A DNA stretch of 64,000 nucleotides from Rhodanobacter sp. L36 (GTDB lineage Bacteria > Pseudomonadota > Gammaproteobacteria > Xanthomonadales > Rhodanobacteraceae): contig NZ_LMUV01000011.1 of the NCBI RefSeq assembly GCF_009765755.1, forward strand, positions 104,336-168,335. The letters are read 5' to 3'. A model generated the notes under the pieces. It saw only the letters and a list, made by a program, of their open reading frames with translations, made no database searches and was not told the DNA's origin. The first letter of the stretch is position 1. Every line of letters begins with the position of its first letter. Below are positions 8,978 through 20,913 of the stretch, one piece after another. The position numbers and the translations under genes are program-made.

Positions 8978-11916
8978 GAACGTTTCTTCCGCGGAACCGG
9001 CCGATATTTGTCCGCCGATGCGATGTGCTTGGTACCGGCCTTGACCCGTTTTTCCGAGCCCGGCGCACGCGCGCTCCTGTTCGTCTTGCTCGATTTCAGA
9101 TGAGGCGCAAGGAAGCGACCGGTGTGCGACTCCTTCGTCGCAGCGACATCTTCGGGTGTACCCGCCACCAGAATGCGACCGCCGCCGCCGCCACCTTCGG
9201 GGCCGAGATCCACGATCCAGTCTGCCGTCTTGATCACGTCGAGGTTGTGCTCGATGACGACGACCGTGTTGCCCTGGTCGACAAGCTGATGAAGCACGTC
9301 GAGCAGCTGCTCGATGTCGTGGAAGTGCAGGCCGGTGGTCGGCTCGTCGAGGATGTACAGCGTGCGTCCGGTATCGCGCTTGGACAATTCCTTGGACAAC
9401 TTCACGCGTTGGGCTTCACCGCCGGAGAGTGTCGTCGCACTCTGGCCAAGCTTGATGTAATCCAGCCCGACGGCGCGCAACGTATCGAGCTTGCGCGCGA
9501 TGGTCGGCACGTTCTCGAACAATTTCAGCGCGTCTTCCACTGTCATGTCGAGCACGTCGGCGATGGTGTGACCTTTGTAGTGGACTTCCAGCGTTTCGCG
9601 GTTATAGCGCTTGCCGTGACAGACGTCGCAGGGCACATACACATCCGGAAGGAAATGCATTTCCACCTTGATCATGCCGTCGCCTTCGCAGGCTTCGCAG
9701 CGACCGCCGCGCACGTTGAAGCTGAAGCGTCCAGGTGTGTAACCGCGCGAACGTGCTTCGGGCACCTGCGCGAACATTTCCCGCAACGGCGTAAACAGCC
9801 CGGTGTAGGTGGCGGGATTCGAACGCGGCGTGCGTCCAATCGGTGACTGATCAATGTCGACGACCTTGTCGAACAGATCCATGCCGGTCACCGATTTGTG
9901 CGCTGCCGCCTGCGTGCCTGCGCCGTTCAATTCGGCTGCGGCAAGACGGAACAGCGTGTCGTTGATCAGAGTGGATTTACCCGAACCGGAAACGCCGGTG
10001 ACGCAGGTAAACAAACCTGCAGGAATTGCCAGATCGACATTCTTGAGGTTGTTGCCGCTGGCGCCTTTCAAATGCAGCCACGCGTCGTCATCGATCGGCT
10101 GCCGCCGTTCCTTTGGCACCTCGATCGCGCGCTTGCCCGAGAGGAATTGACCAGTGACCGAACGCGGCGACGCCAGCATGTCCTTGACGGTGCCCTGCGC
10201 CACGATTTCGCCGCCATGCACGCCGGCACCAGGGCCGATGTCCAGCACATGATCGGCCATGCGGATGGCGTCTTCGTCGTGCTCGACGACGATCACCGTG
10301 TTACCCAGGTCGCGCAGGCGCGTCAGCGTGCCCAGCAGGCGTTCGTTGTCGCGTTGGTGCAGGCCAATCGACGGCTCGTCCAGCACGTACATCACACCAA
10401 CCAGACCCGCGCCGATCTGCGACGCGAGGCGGATGCGCTGCGCTTCGCCGCCGGAAAGCGAATCCGCTTGCCGATCGAGCGTCAGATAGTTGAGCCCGAC
10501 ATCGTTGAGGAACGTCAGTCGCTCGCGAATCTCCTTGACGATCTTTACCGCGATCTCGCCGCGCCATCCGGTCAGTGTGAGCTTGTCGAAAAACGCGAGT
10601 GCGTCATCGATCGAGCGGTGCGTGAGCGTCGGCAACGCATGGTCGGCGACGAATACATTCCGCGCCGAACGATTCAGTCGCTGACCTTCGCAATCAGGGC
10701 ACGGTTGATCGCTGATGTATTTGGCCAGCTCTTCGCGAACGGCCGGCGATTCGGTCTCCTTGTAACGTCGCTCCAGATTCGGAAGGATGCCTTCGAACGC
10801 ATGCTCGCGCGTGACCTTGCCGCCGCGTTCGGTGATGTACTTGAATGCGATTTTTTCCTTGCCGCTGCCGTAGAGAATCGATTTCTGCACGTTCGCCGGC
10901 AAGTCGCACCAACGCGTATCGACACCGAAACCATAATGCCCCGCCAGCGAAAGCAGCATCTGGAAATAATGCGGATTGCGTCGATCCCATCCACGCACAG
11001 CGCCGCTGGACAACGCCAGTTCGGGATGGCCGACCACGCGACTTGCGTCGAACACCTGGGTGACGCCGAGTCCATCGCATCCGGGACACGCGCCTACGGG
11101 CGAGTTGAACGAAAACAGGCGTGGTTCCAGCTCCGGCAGCGAGTAATCGCAGACCGGGCACGAGTAGCGGGACGACAGCAGTTGCTCCGGTGCTTTCGCA
11201 TCGTCCATGTCGACCACGATGACCAGTCCGTCGCCGAGCCGCAACGCGGTTTCGAACGACTCGGCCAGCCGTTGCTTGATGTCGTCGCGCGGGCGGAAGC
11301 GATCGATCACCACTTCGATGGTGTGCTTCTGCCGCAGGGTCAATGGCGGCACGGCGTCAAGGTCGTAAACCGCGCCATCGACGCGCGCGCGCACGAAACC
11401 CTGCGCGCGCATCTGCTCGAACACTTGCACATGCTCACCCTTGCGCTCGCGGATGACCGGCGCAAGCAGCATGAAGCGCTTTTCGCCATCCAGCGCAAGC
11501 GTCGAATCGACCATCTGGCTGACCGTCTGTGCTTCCAGCGGAATACCATGATCAGGACAGCGAGGCGTGCCGACGCGCGCGAACAGCAGGCGCAGATAGT
11601 CGTACACCTCGGTGATGGTGCCGACGGTGGAACGTGGATTGTGCGAAGTGGACTTCTGTTCGATCGAAATCGCCGGCGACAGACCCTCGATGTGATCGAC
11701 ATCGGGCTTTTCCATGATCGACAGAAACTGCCGCGCGTACGCGGACAGCGATTCGACGTAGCGACGCTGGCCTTCTGCGTAAATGGTGTCGAATGCCAGC
11801 GACGACTTGCCGGATCCGGATAAACCCGTAATGACGATCAGCCGATCGCGTGGCAGGTCCAGGTCGATATTCTTGAGGTTGTGCGTGCGTGCGCCGCGGA
11901 TGCGAATAGTGTCCAT
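8974..11916 (-). CDS. uvrA: Excinuclease ABC subunit A
   Basis: A 980-residue UvrA, the DNA-damage-sensing ATPase of nucleotide excision repair. It has two ABC modules with Walker [15 protein letters not shown] and [14 protein letters not shown], two LSGGEAQR signatures, and two zinc-binding Cys clusters (CPVC...CPGC and CEAC...CDVC). The start [16 protein letters not shown] is the conserved family start. It is somewhat longer than the typical 940 residues because of a basic C-terminal tail after the last ABC module. It is divergent from rplU with a 246-bp gap. No LexA box was recognised there by eye. Confidence 0.98.
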   Translation of the reverse strand: MDTIRIRGARTHNLKNIDLDLPRDRLIVITGLSGSGKSSLAFDTIYAEGQRRYVESLSAYARQFLSIMEKPDVDHIEGLSPAISIEQKSTSHNPRSTVGTITEVYDYLRLLFARVGTPRCPDHGIPLEAQTVSQMVDSTLALDGEKRFMLLAPVIRERKGEHVQVFEQMRAQGFVRARVDGAVYDLDAVPPLTLRQKHTIEVVIDRFRPRDDIKQRLAESFETALRLGDGLVIVVDMDDAKAPEQLLSSRYSCPVCDYSLPELEPRLFSFNSPVGACPGCDGLGVTQVFDASRVVGHPELALSSGAVRGWDRRNPHYFQMLLSLAGHYGFGVDTRWCDLPANVQKSILYGSGKEKIAFKYITERGGKVTREHAFEGILPNLERRYKETESPAVREELAKYISDQPCPDCEGQRLNRSARNVFVADHALPTLTHRSIDDALAFFDKLTLTGWRGEIAVKIVKEIRERLTFLNDVGLNYLTLDRQADSLSGGEAQRIRLASQIGAGLVGVMYVLDEPSIGLHQRDNERLLGTLTRLRDLGNTVIVVEHDEDAIRMADHVLDIGPGAGVHGGEIVAQGTVKDMLASPRSVTGQFLSGKRAIEVPKERRQPIDDDAWLHLKGASGNNLKNVDLAIPAGLFTCVTGVSGSGKSTLINDTLFRLAAAELNGAGTQAAAHKSVTGMDLFDKVVDIDQSPIGRTPRSNPATYTGLFTPLREMFAQVPEARSRGYTPGRFSFNVRGGRCEACEGDGMIKVEMHFLPDVYVPCDVCHGKRYNRETLEVHYKGHTIADVLDMTVEDALKLFENVPTIARKLDTLRAVGLDYIKLGQSATTLSGGEAQRVKLSKELSKRDTGRTLYILDEPTTGLHFHDIEQLLDVLHQLVDQGNTVVVIEHNLDVIKTADWIVDLGPEGGGGGGRILVAGTPEDVAATKESHTGRFLAPHLKSSKTNRSARAPGSEKRVKAGTKHIASADKYRPVPRKKRS

Positions 11917-12065
11917 GACGCTCGGATATGGGGTGGATTTTCCAATATACCAAGGCGCATGTCGGGGCCTTTTTCACGGTCCGCCAACCCAGGCCGACGG
12001 AATGCCGAAACAGGTCTGGCTGGCGCAGGGCGCTGTTTTCCTGATGATTCGGGGCTGATCACTAT

Positions 12066-12095
12066 TTGACCAGCACCGCGAACGGTCGTTATAAT
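12066..12095 (+). promoter_or_regulatory. Sigma-70 promoter of rplU-rpmA
   Basis: TTGACC (12066-12071) and a perfect TATAAT (12090-12095) are 18 bp apart and lie 68 bp upstream of the rplU start codon. Strong consensus is expected for a ribosomal protein operon. Confidence 0.85.
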
Positions 12096-12162
12096 CCGCG
12101 GTTCGTCAGTCCCGACAGGGTCATGGCGATACCCAAGAGAATAACGACAGAAGGGCATTACG

Positions 12163-12477
12163 ATGAGTTACGCAGTCATCAAGACCGGTGGCAAGCAGTA
12201 CCGCGTTCAGCAGGGCGATGTCCTGCGCGTGGAGCTGCTCGACGCCGAAGAGGGCGCTACCGTGAGCTTCGACCAGGTGCTTTTGCATGGCCTGGGCGAG
12301 TCGATCACCGTGGGCGCACCGCTGGTTGATGGAGTCACCGTCAGCGCCACCATCCGCAAGCATGGTCGCGCCGACAAGATCCGCATCATCAAATTCCGCC
12401 GCCGCAAGCATTACAAGCGTCAGCAGGGTCACCGCCAGCATTTCACCGAAATCGAGATCACGGGCATCAACGCCTGA
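12163..12477 (+). CDS. rplU: 50S ribosomal protein L21
   Basis: A 104-residue L21: start [19 protein letters not shown] and the C-terminal block [16 protein letters not shown] are diagnostic. It binds 23S rRNA in the large subunit. First gene of the conserved rplU-rpmA-obgE order, 18 bp ahead of rpmA. Confidence 0.98.
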   Translation: MSYAVIKTGGKQYRVQQGDVLRVELLDAEEGATVSFDQVLLHGLGESITVGAPLVDGVTVSATIRKHGRADKIRIIKFRRRKHYKRQQGHRQHFTEIEITGINA

Positions 12478-12495
12478 GCACTGGAGCATTGAGTC

Positions 12496-12753
12496 ATGGC
12501 ACATAAAAAAGGCGTAGGTTCCAGCCGCAACGGTCGCGATTCGAACCCGAAATACCTTGGCGTGAAGATCTACGGTGGCCAGGCCATCGAGGCCGGCAAC
12601 ATCATCATTCGTCAGCGCGGCACCCAGTTCCATCCGGGTACCGGCGTTGGCCTGGGTCGCGACCACACGCTGTTCGCACTGGTTGATGGCACCGTTCAGT
12701 TCAAGGTTCGCGGCGACAAGAACCGTCGTTTCGTCGACGTCGTACCGGCTTAA
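12496..12753 (+). CDS. rpmA: 50S ribosomal protein L27
   Basis: An 85-residue L27 beginning [19 protein letters not shown], the conserved N-terminal tail that reaches the peptidyl transferase centre, followed by the [10 protein letters not shown] block. Encoded directly after rplU and followed by a rho-independent terminator. Confidence 0.98.
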   Translation: MAHKKGVGSSRNGRDSNPKYLGVKIYGGQAIEAGNIIIRQRGTQFHPGTGVGLGRDHTLFALVDGTVQFKVRGDKNRRFVDVVPA

Positions 12754-12778
12754 GCCACTCGCGACGCGATAACGAAGG

Positions 12779-12804
12779 CCCCGCTTCGGCGGGGTTTTTG
12801 TTTT
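12779..12804 (+). terminator. Rho-independent terminator after rpmA
   Basis: CCCCGC-TTCG-GCGGGG is a 6-bp stem closed by a stable TTCG tetraloop and followed by TTTTTGTTTT. It separates rpmA from obgE, which lies 179 bp after the rpmA stop and so probably also has its own promoter. Confidence 0.92.
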
Positions 12805-12830
12805 GTACTGCAGGGAATGGGTAGCCGTGA

Positions 12831-14012
<1,182 letters not shown>

Positions 14013-14043
14013 AACGGTTACGGTGCAAACCTGCGTTCTGATC

Positions 14044-15465
14044 TCAGCGCCGAAATTTGCGCACCCGCAGCCGTTGGCGGTTGCGCCACAAGTCGATCGA
14101 CCAGACCAGCATCGCGGCAGCCGCGGCGACCAACGGAATAATGCTGATGGCATCCGCAGCGAACTGGCTGTCTCGCAGACCGTGTAAGCCTTGCGACAGA
14201 ATCACCGCGGTGATCCAGATGGCGCGCCTGTTCATTCCGAAAATCTGACCATTGCGGCGCTGGTATCGGCTGAACATCAGCAAGACCGACGGCACCAGCA
14301 GCACTAAGCCTGCTGCGAAAAAACCCAGCCACTGCAAGGTCAGCCCGAAGGTGCACAGAAGAGGGACAAGGCCAAGACAAAGCCAAGGCCACTTGACCGG
14401 CAGTTCCTCACGGCGTGAATGCCAGTCGTTGAGAGGCAGCGATGCCATCACCAGCGCCCAGCAAGATCCGGCAACAGCCACGGCCCAGAACAGGAAGATT
14501 ATCGGTCCGCTGGTAAAGCGATCGGGGTAAAGACTCAGCAGCACCCCAAGCACCGCCCCCAGCAGCGCAGCCGCCAGCATCGATACCAGCCACCGGGTTG
14601 CGCCGAGAGCCAAGCGTGGCGAAGTAACACGCTTGCGATCGGCAGCGGTCAGCCAGAACCGAAGTTGCTCTGGCCGGATCGACGCCGGCCATACGCTCAA
14701 ATCGTTGCCCGACATTTGCCGGACGATTCGGGCGATGCGAGCCGGCTTGGTGAAGTCGAGCCCCGAGAGCAATACCTGCGGCCAGCGAAATGGACGCATG
14801 AGCTGACTGAGGGTGTTGTCCAATGCTTTCTGCGCGGAACGTGTCTGCTTGTGGAAGCGGATGGCCAGGTCGGCACGATGCTCAGGCTGCAATTCCCAGG
14901 CAAGTTGAATTCGCCGTTTGAGCTGTTGCAGAGCGAGCGGATCATGGCCAGCGAGGACATGATCCAGGTCAAAGAATCGCAGCAACAGCGCAAGACTGGC
15001 GGCAGACATTGCCGGCTGCCGCTGGTAGAGCCGGTGCATCAGCGCCCGGCCCGCGAATGTCTTGAATTGGAGCGACCAGAGCGCGGGATGGCTTTCCAGC
15101 CAACGTTCCATTGCGGCCGTGTCGCCGGCAGACGCCACGGCAATGGCCTGGTCGCAGAACTCGTCGACCAAGATGGCGCGAGTCGATGCGAGCGCGGAAG
15201 GCGGCTTCAGATTGGCAGGCGCGGTTTCCCTGATCTCAGTCGAGCCAAGATGCCGAACGACACCCTGTTTTATCTCTGGAGATTTCTCCTGGACTGCACG
15301 CCGTCGACAATGTTCGAGTGCCGCCTGGTAAGCCTGGTTGAGGTGTTGAAAGCCTTCCGGATCATCATCGGGACGCGTGGTGCGCAGGCGTTGCGCATAG
15401 GCTTGCTTGATCGAACGCTCGTCGGCATCGGCAGGCAAGCCGAGTATCGCAAACGGCGACATCAA
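14044..15465 (-). CDS. Membrane J-domain co-chaperone (DjlC/HscD-like partner of HscC)
   Basis: A 473-residue protein. Residues 1-60 resemble a J domain (FAILGLPADADERSIKQAYA), but the HPD tripeptide that stimulates Hsp70 ATPase is replaced by RPD (TTRPDDDPEGF). A soluble middle region is followed by about six hydrophobic segments in the last 180 residues, so the protein should sit in the inner membrane. Its ATG overlaps the hscC stop by four bases, which ties the pair together as in Escherichia coli, where hscC has membrane J-protein partners. Client unknown. Confidence 0.8.
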   Translation of the reverse strand: MMSPFAILGLPADADERSIKQAYAQRLRTTRPDDDPEGFQHLNQAYQAALEHCRRRAVQEKSPEIKQGVVRHLGSTEIRETAPANLKPPSALASTRAILVDEFCDQAIAVASAGDTAAMERWLESHPALWSLQFKTFAGRALMHRLYQRQPAMSAASLALLLRFFDLDHVLAGHDPLALQQLKRRIQLAWELQPEHRADLAIRFHKQTRSAQKALDNTLSQLMRPFRWPQVLLSGLDFTKPARIARIVRQMSGNDLSVWPASIRPEQLRFWLTAADRKRVTSPRLALGATRWLVSMLAAALLGAVLGVLLSLYPDRFTSGPIIFLFWAVAVAGSCWALVMASLPLNDWHSRREELPVKWPWLCLGLVPLLCTFGLTLQWLGFFAAGLVLLVPSVLLMFSRYQRRNGQIFGMNRRAIWITAVILSQGLHGLRDSQFAADAISIIPLVAAAAAMLVWSIDLWRNRQRLRVRKFRR

Positions 15466-17150
15466 GGAGATTCCAGCGTGTTCAAGGCCAGCGACAATTC
15501 CCGTTGATGTTCACGGATGGCGAACTCGTCCTGGGTTTCGAGTACCGAGCGAAATTGCGCGATCCATCCCTGCAGCTGTTCGCGTGCAGACAGGTGCTCC
15601 TCATACAGGCGTTCGGCGCGGGCGAGCAGCGCGAGGTTTTCCTGCTTGTTGCGCGGATGGATCTTGATCGCTTCAAGTGCAGCCAGGCGTTCACGGATCT
15701 GCTGGGGATCGAGCACGCCAGGATTCTGTTCGAGCAGCAATTCGTAGCGCTGGTTGTCCGCGTGCGCCAACGCTTCAACTTGAAGGACACCATTGATGTC
15801 ATAGGTGAAACGCACAGTGACCTGGTTCTCCTGCACCGAGCGCGAGGGGTCGAGAGCCACCCGCAGCTCGCCAAGCTGGATGTTGTTTTCCACCATCGGA
15901 TTTTCGCCTTGGTAGATTTCCAGCTGCATGAATTTCTGGCCCTGCTCAACCGGCGAATACGTCTTCTCGCGGCTGACCGGCACCGTGCTGTTTCGATGGA
16001 TGATCGGTGCGAAGAAACCCGTCTGAAGGCCTCCCTGCGCATCCCGCCTTGCGACCTCGGTGCCCAGCGTGTAAGGGCAAACATCGGTAAGGATGATTTC
16101 GTCGAGACGCTGGTCGCGCGCCTTGAGTCCAGCGGCGACGCAAGTGCCCAGTGCAATGGCCTGATCCGGATTGACATGGCGCAACGGCAGGCGACCGAAC
16201 ATCCGAGAGACCATGCGGGTAACCAGAGACATGCGGCTGGCGCCGCCAACCATGACGACCTCGTCGAGCTGATCCGGTTGCAGTTTCGCATCGCGCATGG
16301 CTCGCTCAAGCGGTGCACGCATGCGGTGTATCAGCGGCTCAGCCAATCGTTCATACCGATCCTGGTCGATATTCCAAGCGATGTGTCGATCGCCCAGCAT
16401 CGCGTCAATCGTTGCGCTGCCGTTCGTGCTCAACGTGCGCTTGGCTGTCTCCATTCGCTGGCGCAGCTGACCAAGCTGCTGCGGAGAAAACGCATGGGCT
16501 GCCATCTTCATGTCACCAAGGCAGGCACTCAACAGCAGATCGAGGAAATCTTCGCCGCCGAGAAAATTGTCGCCGGCACTGGCGTGGACTTCGATCACGC
16601 CATCGAACATTTCCAGCACCGACACGTCGAACGTGCCGCCACCAAGATCAAACACGAGGAAGCGCGAACCATCGGGCTTTTCCTGGAAGCCATAGGCGAG
16701 TGCAGCTGCGGTAGGTTCGTTGATCAGTCGTTCGACCCGGATGCCGGCCAGCTCACCTGCTGCACGCGTGGCCCTGCGCTGTGCATCGGAAAAATACGCA
16801 GGCACACTGATCACCGCTTCGGTGATGTCCTCAGCCAGCGCCTCCCTCGCATCGGCAAGCAACGAACGCAGCACGAGCGCAGACAATTCCTCCGGACGAA
16901 ACGAATGCGCACCCAGGCGGGTTTCGCGGGAGGTACCCATCCAGCGTTTGAAGCTGGCCACACTCAGTGCCGGATGGCTGACCATCCTATCCAGCGCCGC
17001 ACGTCCGACGATGACGTGTCCACCTTCATCGATGCTGACCACTGAAGGCGTCAGATAGTCGCCGAGCGCATTGGCGAAAAGGCGCTCGCCGGACTCGGCA
17101 TAGCATCCGATCAACGAGTGTGTGGTGCCCAGGTCGATACCTACAATCAT
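15462..17150 (-). CDS. hscC: Hsp70-family chaperone HscC
   Basis: A 562-residue Hsp70, shorter than DnaK (about 640) and close to HscC of E. coli. The nucleotide-binding domain shows [24 protein letters not shown] and [15 protein letters not shown]. The substrate-binding domain begins near residue 380 and the helical lid is short. HscC is a specialised DnaK homologue outside the general heat-shock set. It is transcribed first, overlapping the J-protein gene. No heat-shock promoter was recognised. Confidence 0.9.
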   Translation of the reverse strand: MIVGIDLGTTHSLIGCYAESGERLFANALGDYLTPSVVSIDEGGHVIVGRAALDRMVSHPALSVASFKRWMGTSRETRLGAHSFRPEELSALVLRSLLADAREALAEDITEAVISVPAYFSDAQRRATRAAGELAGIRVERLINEPTAAALAYGFQEKPDGSRFLVFDLGGGTFDVSVLEMFDGVIEVHASAGDNFLGGEDFLDLLLSACLGDMKMAAHAFSPQQLGQLRQRMETAKRTLSTNGSATIDAMLGDRHIAWNIDQDRYERLAEPLIHRMRAPLERAMRDAKLQPDQLDEVVMVGGASRMSLVTRMVSRMFGRLPLRHVNPDQAIALGTCVAAGLKARDQRLDEIILTDVCPYTLGTEVARRDAQGGLQTGFFAPIIHRNSTVPVSREKTYSPVEQGQKFMQLEIYQGENPMVENNIQLGELRVALDPSRSVQENQVTVRFTYDINGVLQVEALAHADNQRYELLLEQNPGVLDPQQIRERLAALEAIKIHPRNKQENLALLARAERLYEEHLSAREQLQGWIAQFRSVLETQDEFAIREHQRELSLALNTLESP

Positions 17151-17189
17151 TCACAACTCCCCTGAATCATGTGATCGCCCGATGCCCGG

Positions 17190-18797
17190 TTACATGCGGA
17201 ACACGCCGTAACGCTGCGGCTCGATCGGCGCATTCATCGAAGCGGAGATCGCCAGTCCGAGCACGCGCCGCGTATCGACCGGATCGATGATGCCGTCGTC
17301 CCACAGTCGCGCGCTTGCGTAGTAGGGATGGCCCTGGCGTTCGTACTGGTCGCGTATGGGCGCCTTGAAGGCTTCTTCCTCTTCGGCGCTCCAGCTTTTG
17401 CCGCTGGCTTCGATGCTGTCGCGTTTTACGGTCGCCAGCACGGAAGCGGCCTGCTCGCCGCCCATCACGCTGATGCGCGCATTCGGCCACATCCACAGAA
17501 AACGTGCGCCATAGGCGCGGCCGCACATCGCGTAATTGCCCGCGCCGAAACTGCCACCGATCACGACAGTGAATTTCGGTACGTGCGAACACGCCACGGC
17601 CGTCACCATTTTCGCGCCGTCTTTCGCAATGCCGGCCTGTTCGTATTTCTTGCCGACCATGAAGCCGGTGATGTTCTGCAGGAACACCAGCGGCACATTG
17701 CGCTGGTTGCACAGCTCGATGAAGTGCGCACCCTTGAGTGCGGACTCCGCGAACAGGATGCCGTTGTTGGCGACAATGCCCACCGGATAGCCATGGATAT
17801 GCGCGAATCCGCAGACCAGCGTTTTGCCGTAGCGCGCCTTGAACTCGTGCAGTTCCGATCCGTCGACGATGCGTGCGATCACTTCGCGAATGTCGAACGG
17901 TCGCCGCGTGTCCTGCGGGATCACGCCGTACAGTTCTTCCACCGCGTACTTCGGTTCGATCGGCGCACGCAAAGCGAGCGGCACGTCCTTCTTGCGGTTG
18001 AGGCTCGCCACGATGTCGCGCGCGATCGACAGCGCATGTGCATCGTTCTCCGCGAAGTGATCGGCGACACCTGAAATGGACGTATGAACGTCCGCACCAC
18101 CAAGCGTTTCCGCGTCCACGACTTCGCCTGTGGCGGCTTTCACCAGCGGCGGTCCGCCGAGGAAGATCGTGCCTTGTTCGCGAACGATGATCGTTTCGTC
18201 GCTCATCGCCGGCACGTATGCGCCACCGGCGGTGCACGAACCCATCACCACCGCGATCTGCGGAATGTTGAGCGACGACATGCGTGCCTGGTTGTAGAAA
18301 ATGCGTCCGAAGTGCTCGCGATCCGGAAAGACTTCGTCCTGCAGCGGCAGGAATGCGCCACCGGAATCGACCAGATAAATGCACGGCAGGCGGTTTTCCA
18401 GCGCGACTTCCTGTGCGCGCAGATGCTTCTTCACCGTCATCGGAAAATAGGTGCCACCCTTCACCGTGGCATCGTTGGCGACGACAACCACTTCGATGCC
18501 GTTGACGCGACCGATGCCGGTGATCAGCCCCGCTGCCGGTGCGGCGTCGTCATACATGCCGTGCGCAGCGAGTGGAGAGAGCTCCAGAAACGGCGAGCCC
18601 GGATCGAGCAGCGCACGGATGCGCTCGCGTGGCAGCAACTTGCCGCGCGCGGTGTGTTTCTCGCGTGCTTTGGCACCACCGCCTTCGGCGCTGCGCGACA
18701 GTTCACGCTGCAGATCGTCGACCACGTTGCGCAACTGCGTCGCGCTGGCCTGGAACTCGGCGGAACGCGGATCGACCTGGGACACGATCACACTCAT
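17190..18797 (-). CDS. Acyl-CoA carboxylase carboxyltransferase subunit, probably methylcrotonyl-CoA carboxylase beta
   Basis: The start is placed at 18797 ([15 protein letters not shown]) rather than the in-frame ATG at 18866, giving 535 residues, the usual length of MccB/LiuB. Carboxyltransferase motifs include [29 protein letters not shown] and [16 protein letters not shown]. Overall similarity is to 3-methylcrotonyl-CoA carboxylase, which acts in leucine degradation after isovaleryl-CoA dehydrogenase (also in this window). The biotin carboxylase alpha subunit and HMG-CoA lyase are not adjacent. Propionyl- or geranyl-CoA specificity remains possible. Confidence 0.87.
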   Translation of the reverse strand: MSVIVSQVDPRSAEFQASATQLRNVVDDLQRELSRSAEGGGAKAREKHTARGKLLPRERIRALLDPGSPFLELSPLAAHGMYDDAAPAAGLITGIGRVNGIEVVVVANDATVKGGTYFPMTVKKHLRAQEVALENRLPCIYLVDSGGAFLPLQDEVFPDREHFGRIFYNQARMSSLNIPQIAVVMGSCTAGGAYVPAMSDETIIVREQGTIFLGGPPLVKAATGEVVDAETLGGADVHTSISGVADHFAENDAHALSIARDIVASLNRKKDVPLALRAPIEPKYAVEELYGVIPQDTRRPFDIREVIARIVDGSELHEFKARYGKTLVCGFAHIHGYPVGIVANNGILFAESALKGAHFIELCNQRNVPLVFLQNITGFMVGKKYEQAGIAKDGAKMVTAVACSHVPKFTVVIGGSFGAGNYAMCGRAYGARFLWMWPNARISVMGGEQAASVLATVKRDSIEASGKSWSAEEEEAFKAPIRDQYERQGHPYYASARLWDDGIIDPVDTRRVLGLAISASMNAPIEPQRYGVFRM

Positions 18798-18881
18798 TGT
18801 TTGGGCTCGCTTGCGGCATCGATCAAACCGCGATGATAGCGGTCGCTCGAGCTTGTCCAAAATCATCCCGATCGCACAAAG

Positions 18882-18910
18882 AAAAACGGTCGCACAAGGC
18901 GACCGTTTTT
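18882..18910 (-). terminator. Terminator after the Ala-rich lipoprotein gene
   Basis: AAAAACGGTCGC and GCGACCGTTTTT are a perfect 12-bp inverted repeat around ACAAG. Runs of A and T on the two sides let it work in either direction. It starts 20 bp beyond the lipoprotein stop. Confidence 0.9.
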
Positions 18911-18929
18911 CCGGAAAAACCAGCGAGGA

Positions 18930-19349
18930 TTAATGTCCCTTCGCGGCATCCTTTGCTTTGTCGGCTGCATCTTTCGCATTGCTTGCAGCATCCTTGGCGG
19001 CGCTCGAAGCCTTGTCGGCTGCGTCGGCTGCATTGGAAGCGGCGGTCTTCGCCTGATCCATGGCACCGCTTGCGGTAGACGCAGCGGCCGGGGCAGAAGC
19101 CGCAGCAGCAGCCTGCTGTGCCTGATCGGAAGCCTGGCCCGCTGCGGAAGCAGCGGTCTTGGCCTGATCGGCAGCCTGCTGGGTCGCCGTGGTCGGAGCC
19201 GTGGCAGCAGCCTGCTGCGCCTTGTCGGCAGCCTGCTGAGCGGTGTCAGCCGACTTCTGGGCGTCCTGCGCGGAATCCTGCGCGCCATTGCTGCAAGCCG
19301 CCAACAGCGCGACAAGCGCGGAGGCGAGAAGGGTACGCGTAAATTTCAT
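18930..19349 (-). CDS. Small Ala-rich repeat lipoprotein
   Basis: A 139-residue protein with a lipoprotein signal (MKFTRTLLASALVALLAACS; the lipobox Cys is residue 19). The mature part is almost entirely Ala, Asp, Lys, Gln, Ser and Thr in short repeating units such as AADKAQQAA, DQAKTAAS and DAADKAKDAA. It should form a long amphipathic helix or coiled coil, reminiscent of Lpp or LEA-like proteins. It is probably anchored in the outer membrane with the helix in the periplasm. No specific function can be assigned. It has its own strong terminator. Confidence 0.85.
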   Translation of the reverse strand: MKFTRTLLASALVALLAACSNGAQDSAQDAQKSADTAQQAADKAQQAAATAPTTATQQAADQAKTAASAAGQASDQAQQAAAAASAPAAASTASGAMDQAKTAASNAADAADKASSAAKDAASNAKDAADKAKDAAKGH

Positions 19350-19509
19350 GGTGGATCTCCTTTGCCGTGGAATGCCATTTGGCCGCGTATTAATAACGCG
19401 TTCGATGGGATTGCGCTACATCTTTATGGTCAACGATTGCGGGTATTAAAAACTGGTTTAACCCGCTGTCATCAACATACACAGGCAATTGTGCATTGAC
19501 TGTCATTTT

Positions 19510-20694
19510 TCAGCCGATGCATTCAATCGCCATGGCTGTCGCTTCGCCACCACCAATGCACAAGGCAGCCACGCCGCGTTTGAGGCCACGGGCTTTCAGC
19601 GCATGCAATAGCGTTACCACCAAACGTGCGCCGCTCGCGCCGATCGGATGGCCCAATGCGCATGCGCCACCATTTACATTGAGTTTTTCATGCGCAATGC
19701 CGAGTTCTTTCATCGGTGTCATGGCGACCACGGCGAATGCCTCGTTGATTTCGAACAGATCGACATCCGCCACTTTCCATCCAGCCTTGTCGAGCACTTT
19801 CTGGATCGCGCCGACCGGTGCAGTGGTGAACCATTCTGGTTCCTGCGAATGCGTGGCGTGAGCGACGATACGCGCAAGCGGTTGGAGACCGCGCTTGTTT
19901 GCGTCGCCCGCAGATAACAGTACGAGCGCTGCTGCGCCATCCGAAATGCTGGAGGAGCTGGCGGCGGTGATCGTGCCGTTTTCCTTGCGGAATGCTGCCT
20001 TCAGCGTCGGGATCTTGGCGATGTCCGAACGACCCGGTTGTTCGTCGGTGTCCACGACCACATCGCCCTTGCGACCACTGACGGTGACGGGAACGATCTC
20101 GCCGGCGAAGGCACCATTTTTCTGCGCCGCCTGCGCGCGATTGACCGACTCGATCGCGAATGCGTCCTGGTCTTCGCGGGTGAAATGATATTTGTCGGCG
20201 CACAGTTCGCCGAACACTCCCATTGCCTTGCCGTCGTAGGGATTGGTCAGGCCGTCCCAAGCCATGTGGTCAACCAATTGGCCGTCGCCGTAGCGAATGC
20301 CGGTGCGCGCATTGACCATGTGCGGCGCGTTGGTCATCGACTCCATGCCGCCGGCAATCACCACGGTGGCCGAGCCGGCCTTGATCAGATCGTGGCCGAG
20401 CATGATCGCCTTCATGCCCGAACCGCAGACCTTGTTGATGGTGGTGCAGCCGGTGCTGGTCGGCAGATCGGCGCCGAGCGACGCCTGGCGCGCGGGTGCC
20501 TGACCAAGGTTGGCCGGCAGCACGCAACCCATGATCACCTCGCTGACATCCGCCGGCGCGATGCCCGACTGCTGCAGCGCGGCGCGTATCGCCGTGGCGC
20601 CGAGCTTCGGTGACGGCACACCGGTGAAATGTCCGAGGAAGGAACCGATCGCGGTGCGCTTGGCACCGGCAATGACAACGCTGACGTCCGACAT
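19510..20694 (-). CDS. Acetyl-CoA C-acyltransferase (thiolase)
   Basis: The start at 20694 (MSDVSVVIAGAKRTAIGSF) has GGAG upstream and is the conserved family start; an in-frame ATG at 20739 adds only unconserved residues. The 394-residue product has the nucleophilic Cys in NKVCGSGMKA, the GHPIGASGARLV His motif and the C-terminal LCIGGGEATA Cys motif. Sequence is of the AtoB/PhaA biosynthetic type, interconverting two acetyl-CoA and acetoacetyl-CoA. It is divergent from the autotransporter gene. Confidence 0.93.
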   Translation of the reverse strand: MSDVSVVIAGAKRTAIGSFLGHFTGVPSPKLGATAIRAALQQSGIAPADVSEVIMGCVLPANLGQAPARQASLGADLPTSTGCTTINKVCGSGMKAIMLGHDLIKAGSATVVIAGGMESMTNAPHMVNARTGIRYGDGQLVDHMAWDGLTNPYDGKAMGVFGELCADKYHFTREDQDAFAIESVNRAQAAQKNGAFAGEIVPVTVSGRKGDVVVDTDEQPGRSDIAKIPTLKAAFRKENGTITAASSSSISDGAAALVLLSAGDANKRGLQPLARIVAHATHSQEPEWFTTAPVGAIQKVLDKAGWKVADVDLFEINEAFAVVAMTPMKELGIAHEKLNVNGGACALGHPIGASGARLVVTLLHALKARGLKRGVAALCIGGGEATAMAIECIG

Positions 20695-20913
20695 GGGTAT
20701 CTCCGCAGGGGCTTCGAGGGCATGAACGCCCGATAGCAATCAAACAATTATCGCAGTTGATCGAGCGAAGCGCCAAACCGCCTCGCTCTGTATGCGAAGC
20801 GTGCACTGTTGCATGCGCGATCCCGGTTTCCTTGTGACAAGATGCGGCGCAAGGGGTTGTCGCGGCTTGGGCGAACGCGACAGCGGATTCATGGCGACAC
20901 GAGGGAGCACGCA

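Noticed and set aside
9898..11823. A 641-codon plus-strand frame
   Set aside because: It is the antisense of uvrA. High GC suppresses stop codons, and the translation is rich in Arg, His, Gln and Ala with no recognisable domain.
15504..17045. A 513-codon plus-strand frame opposite hscC
   Set aside because: Hsp70 motifs are unambiguous on the minus strand. The overlapping frame has no domain support.
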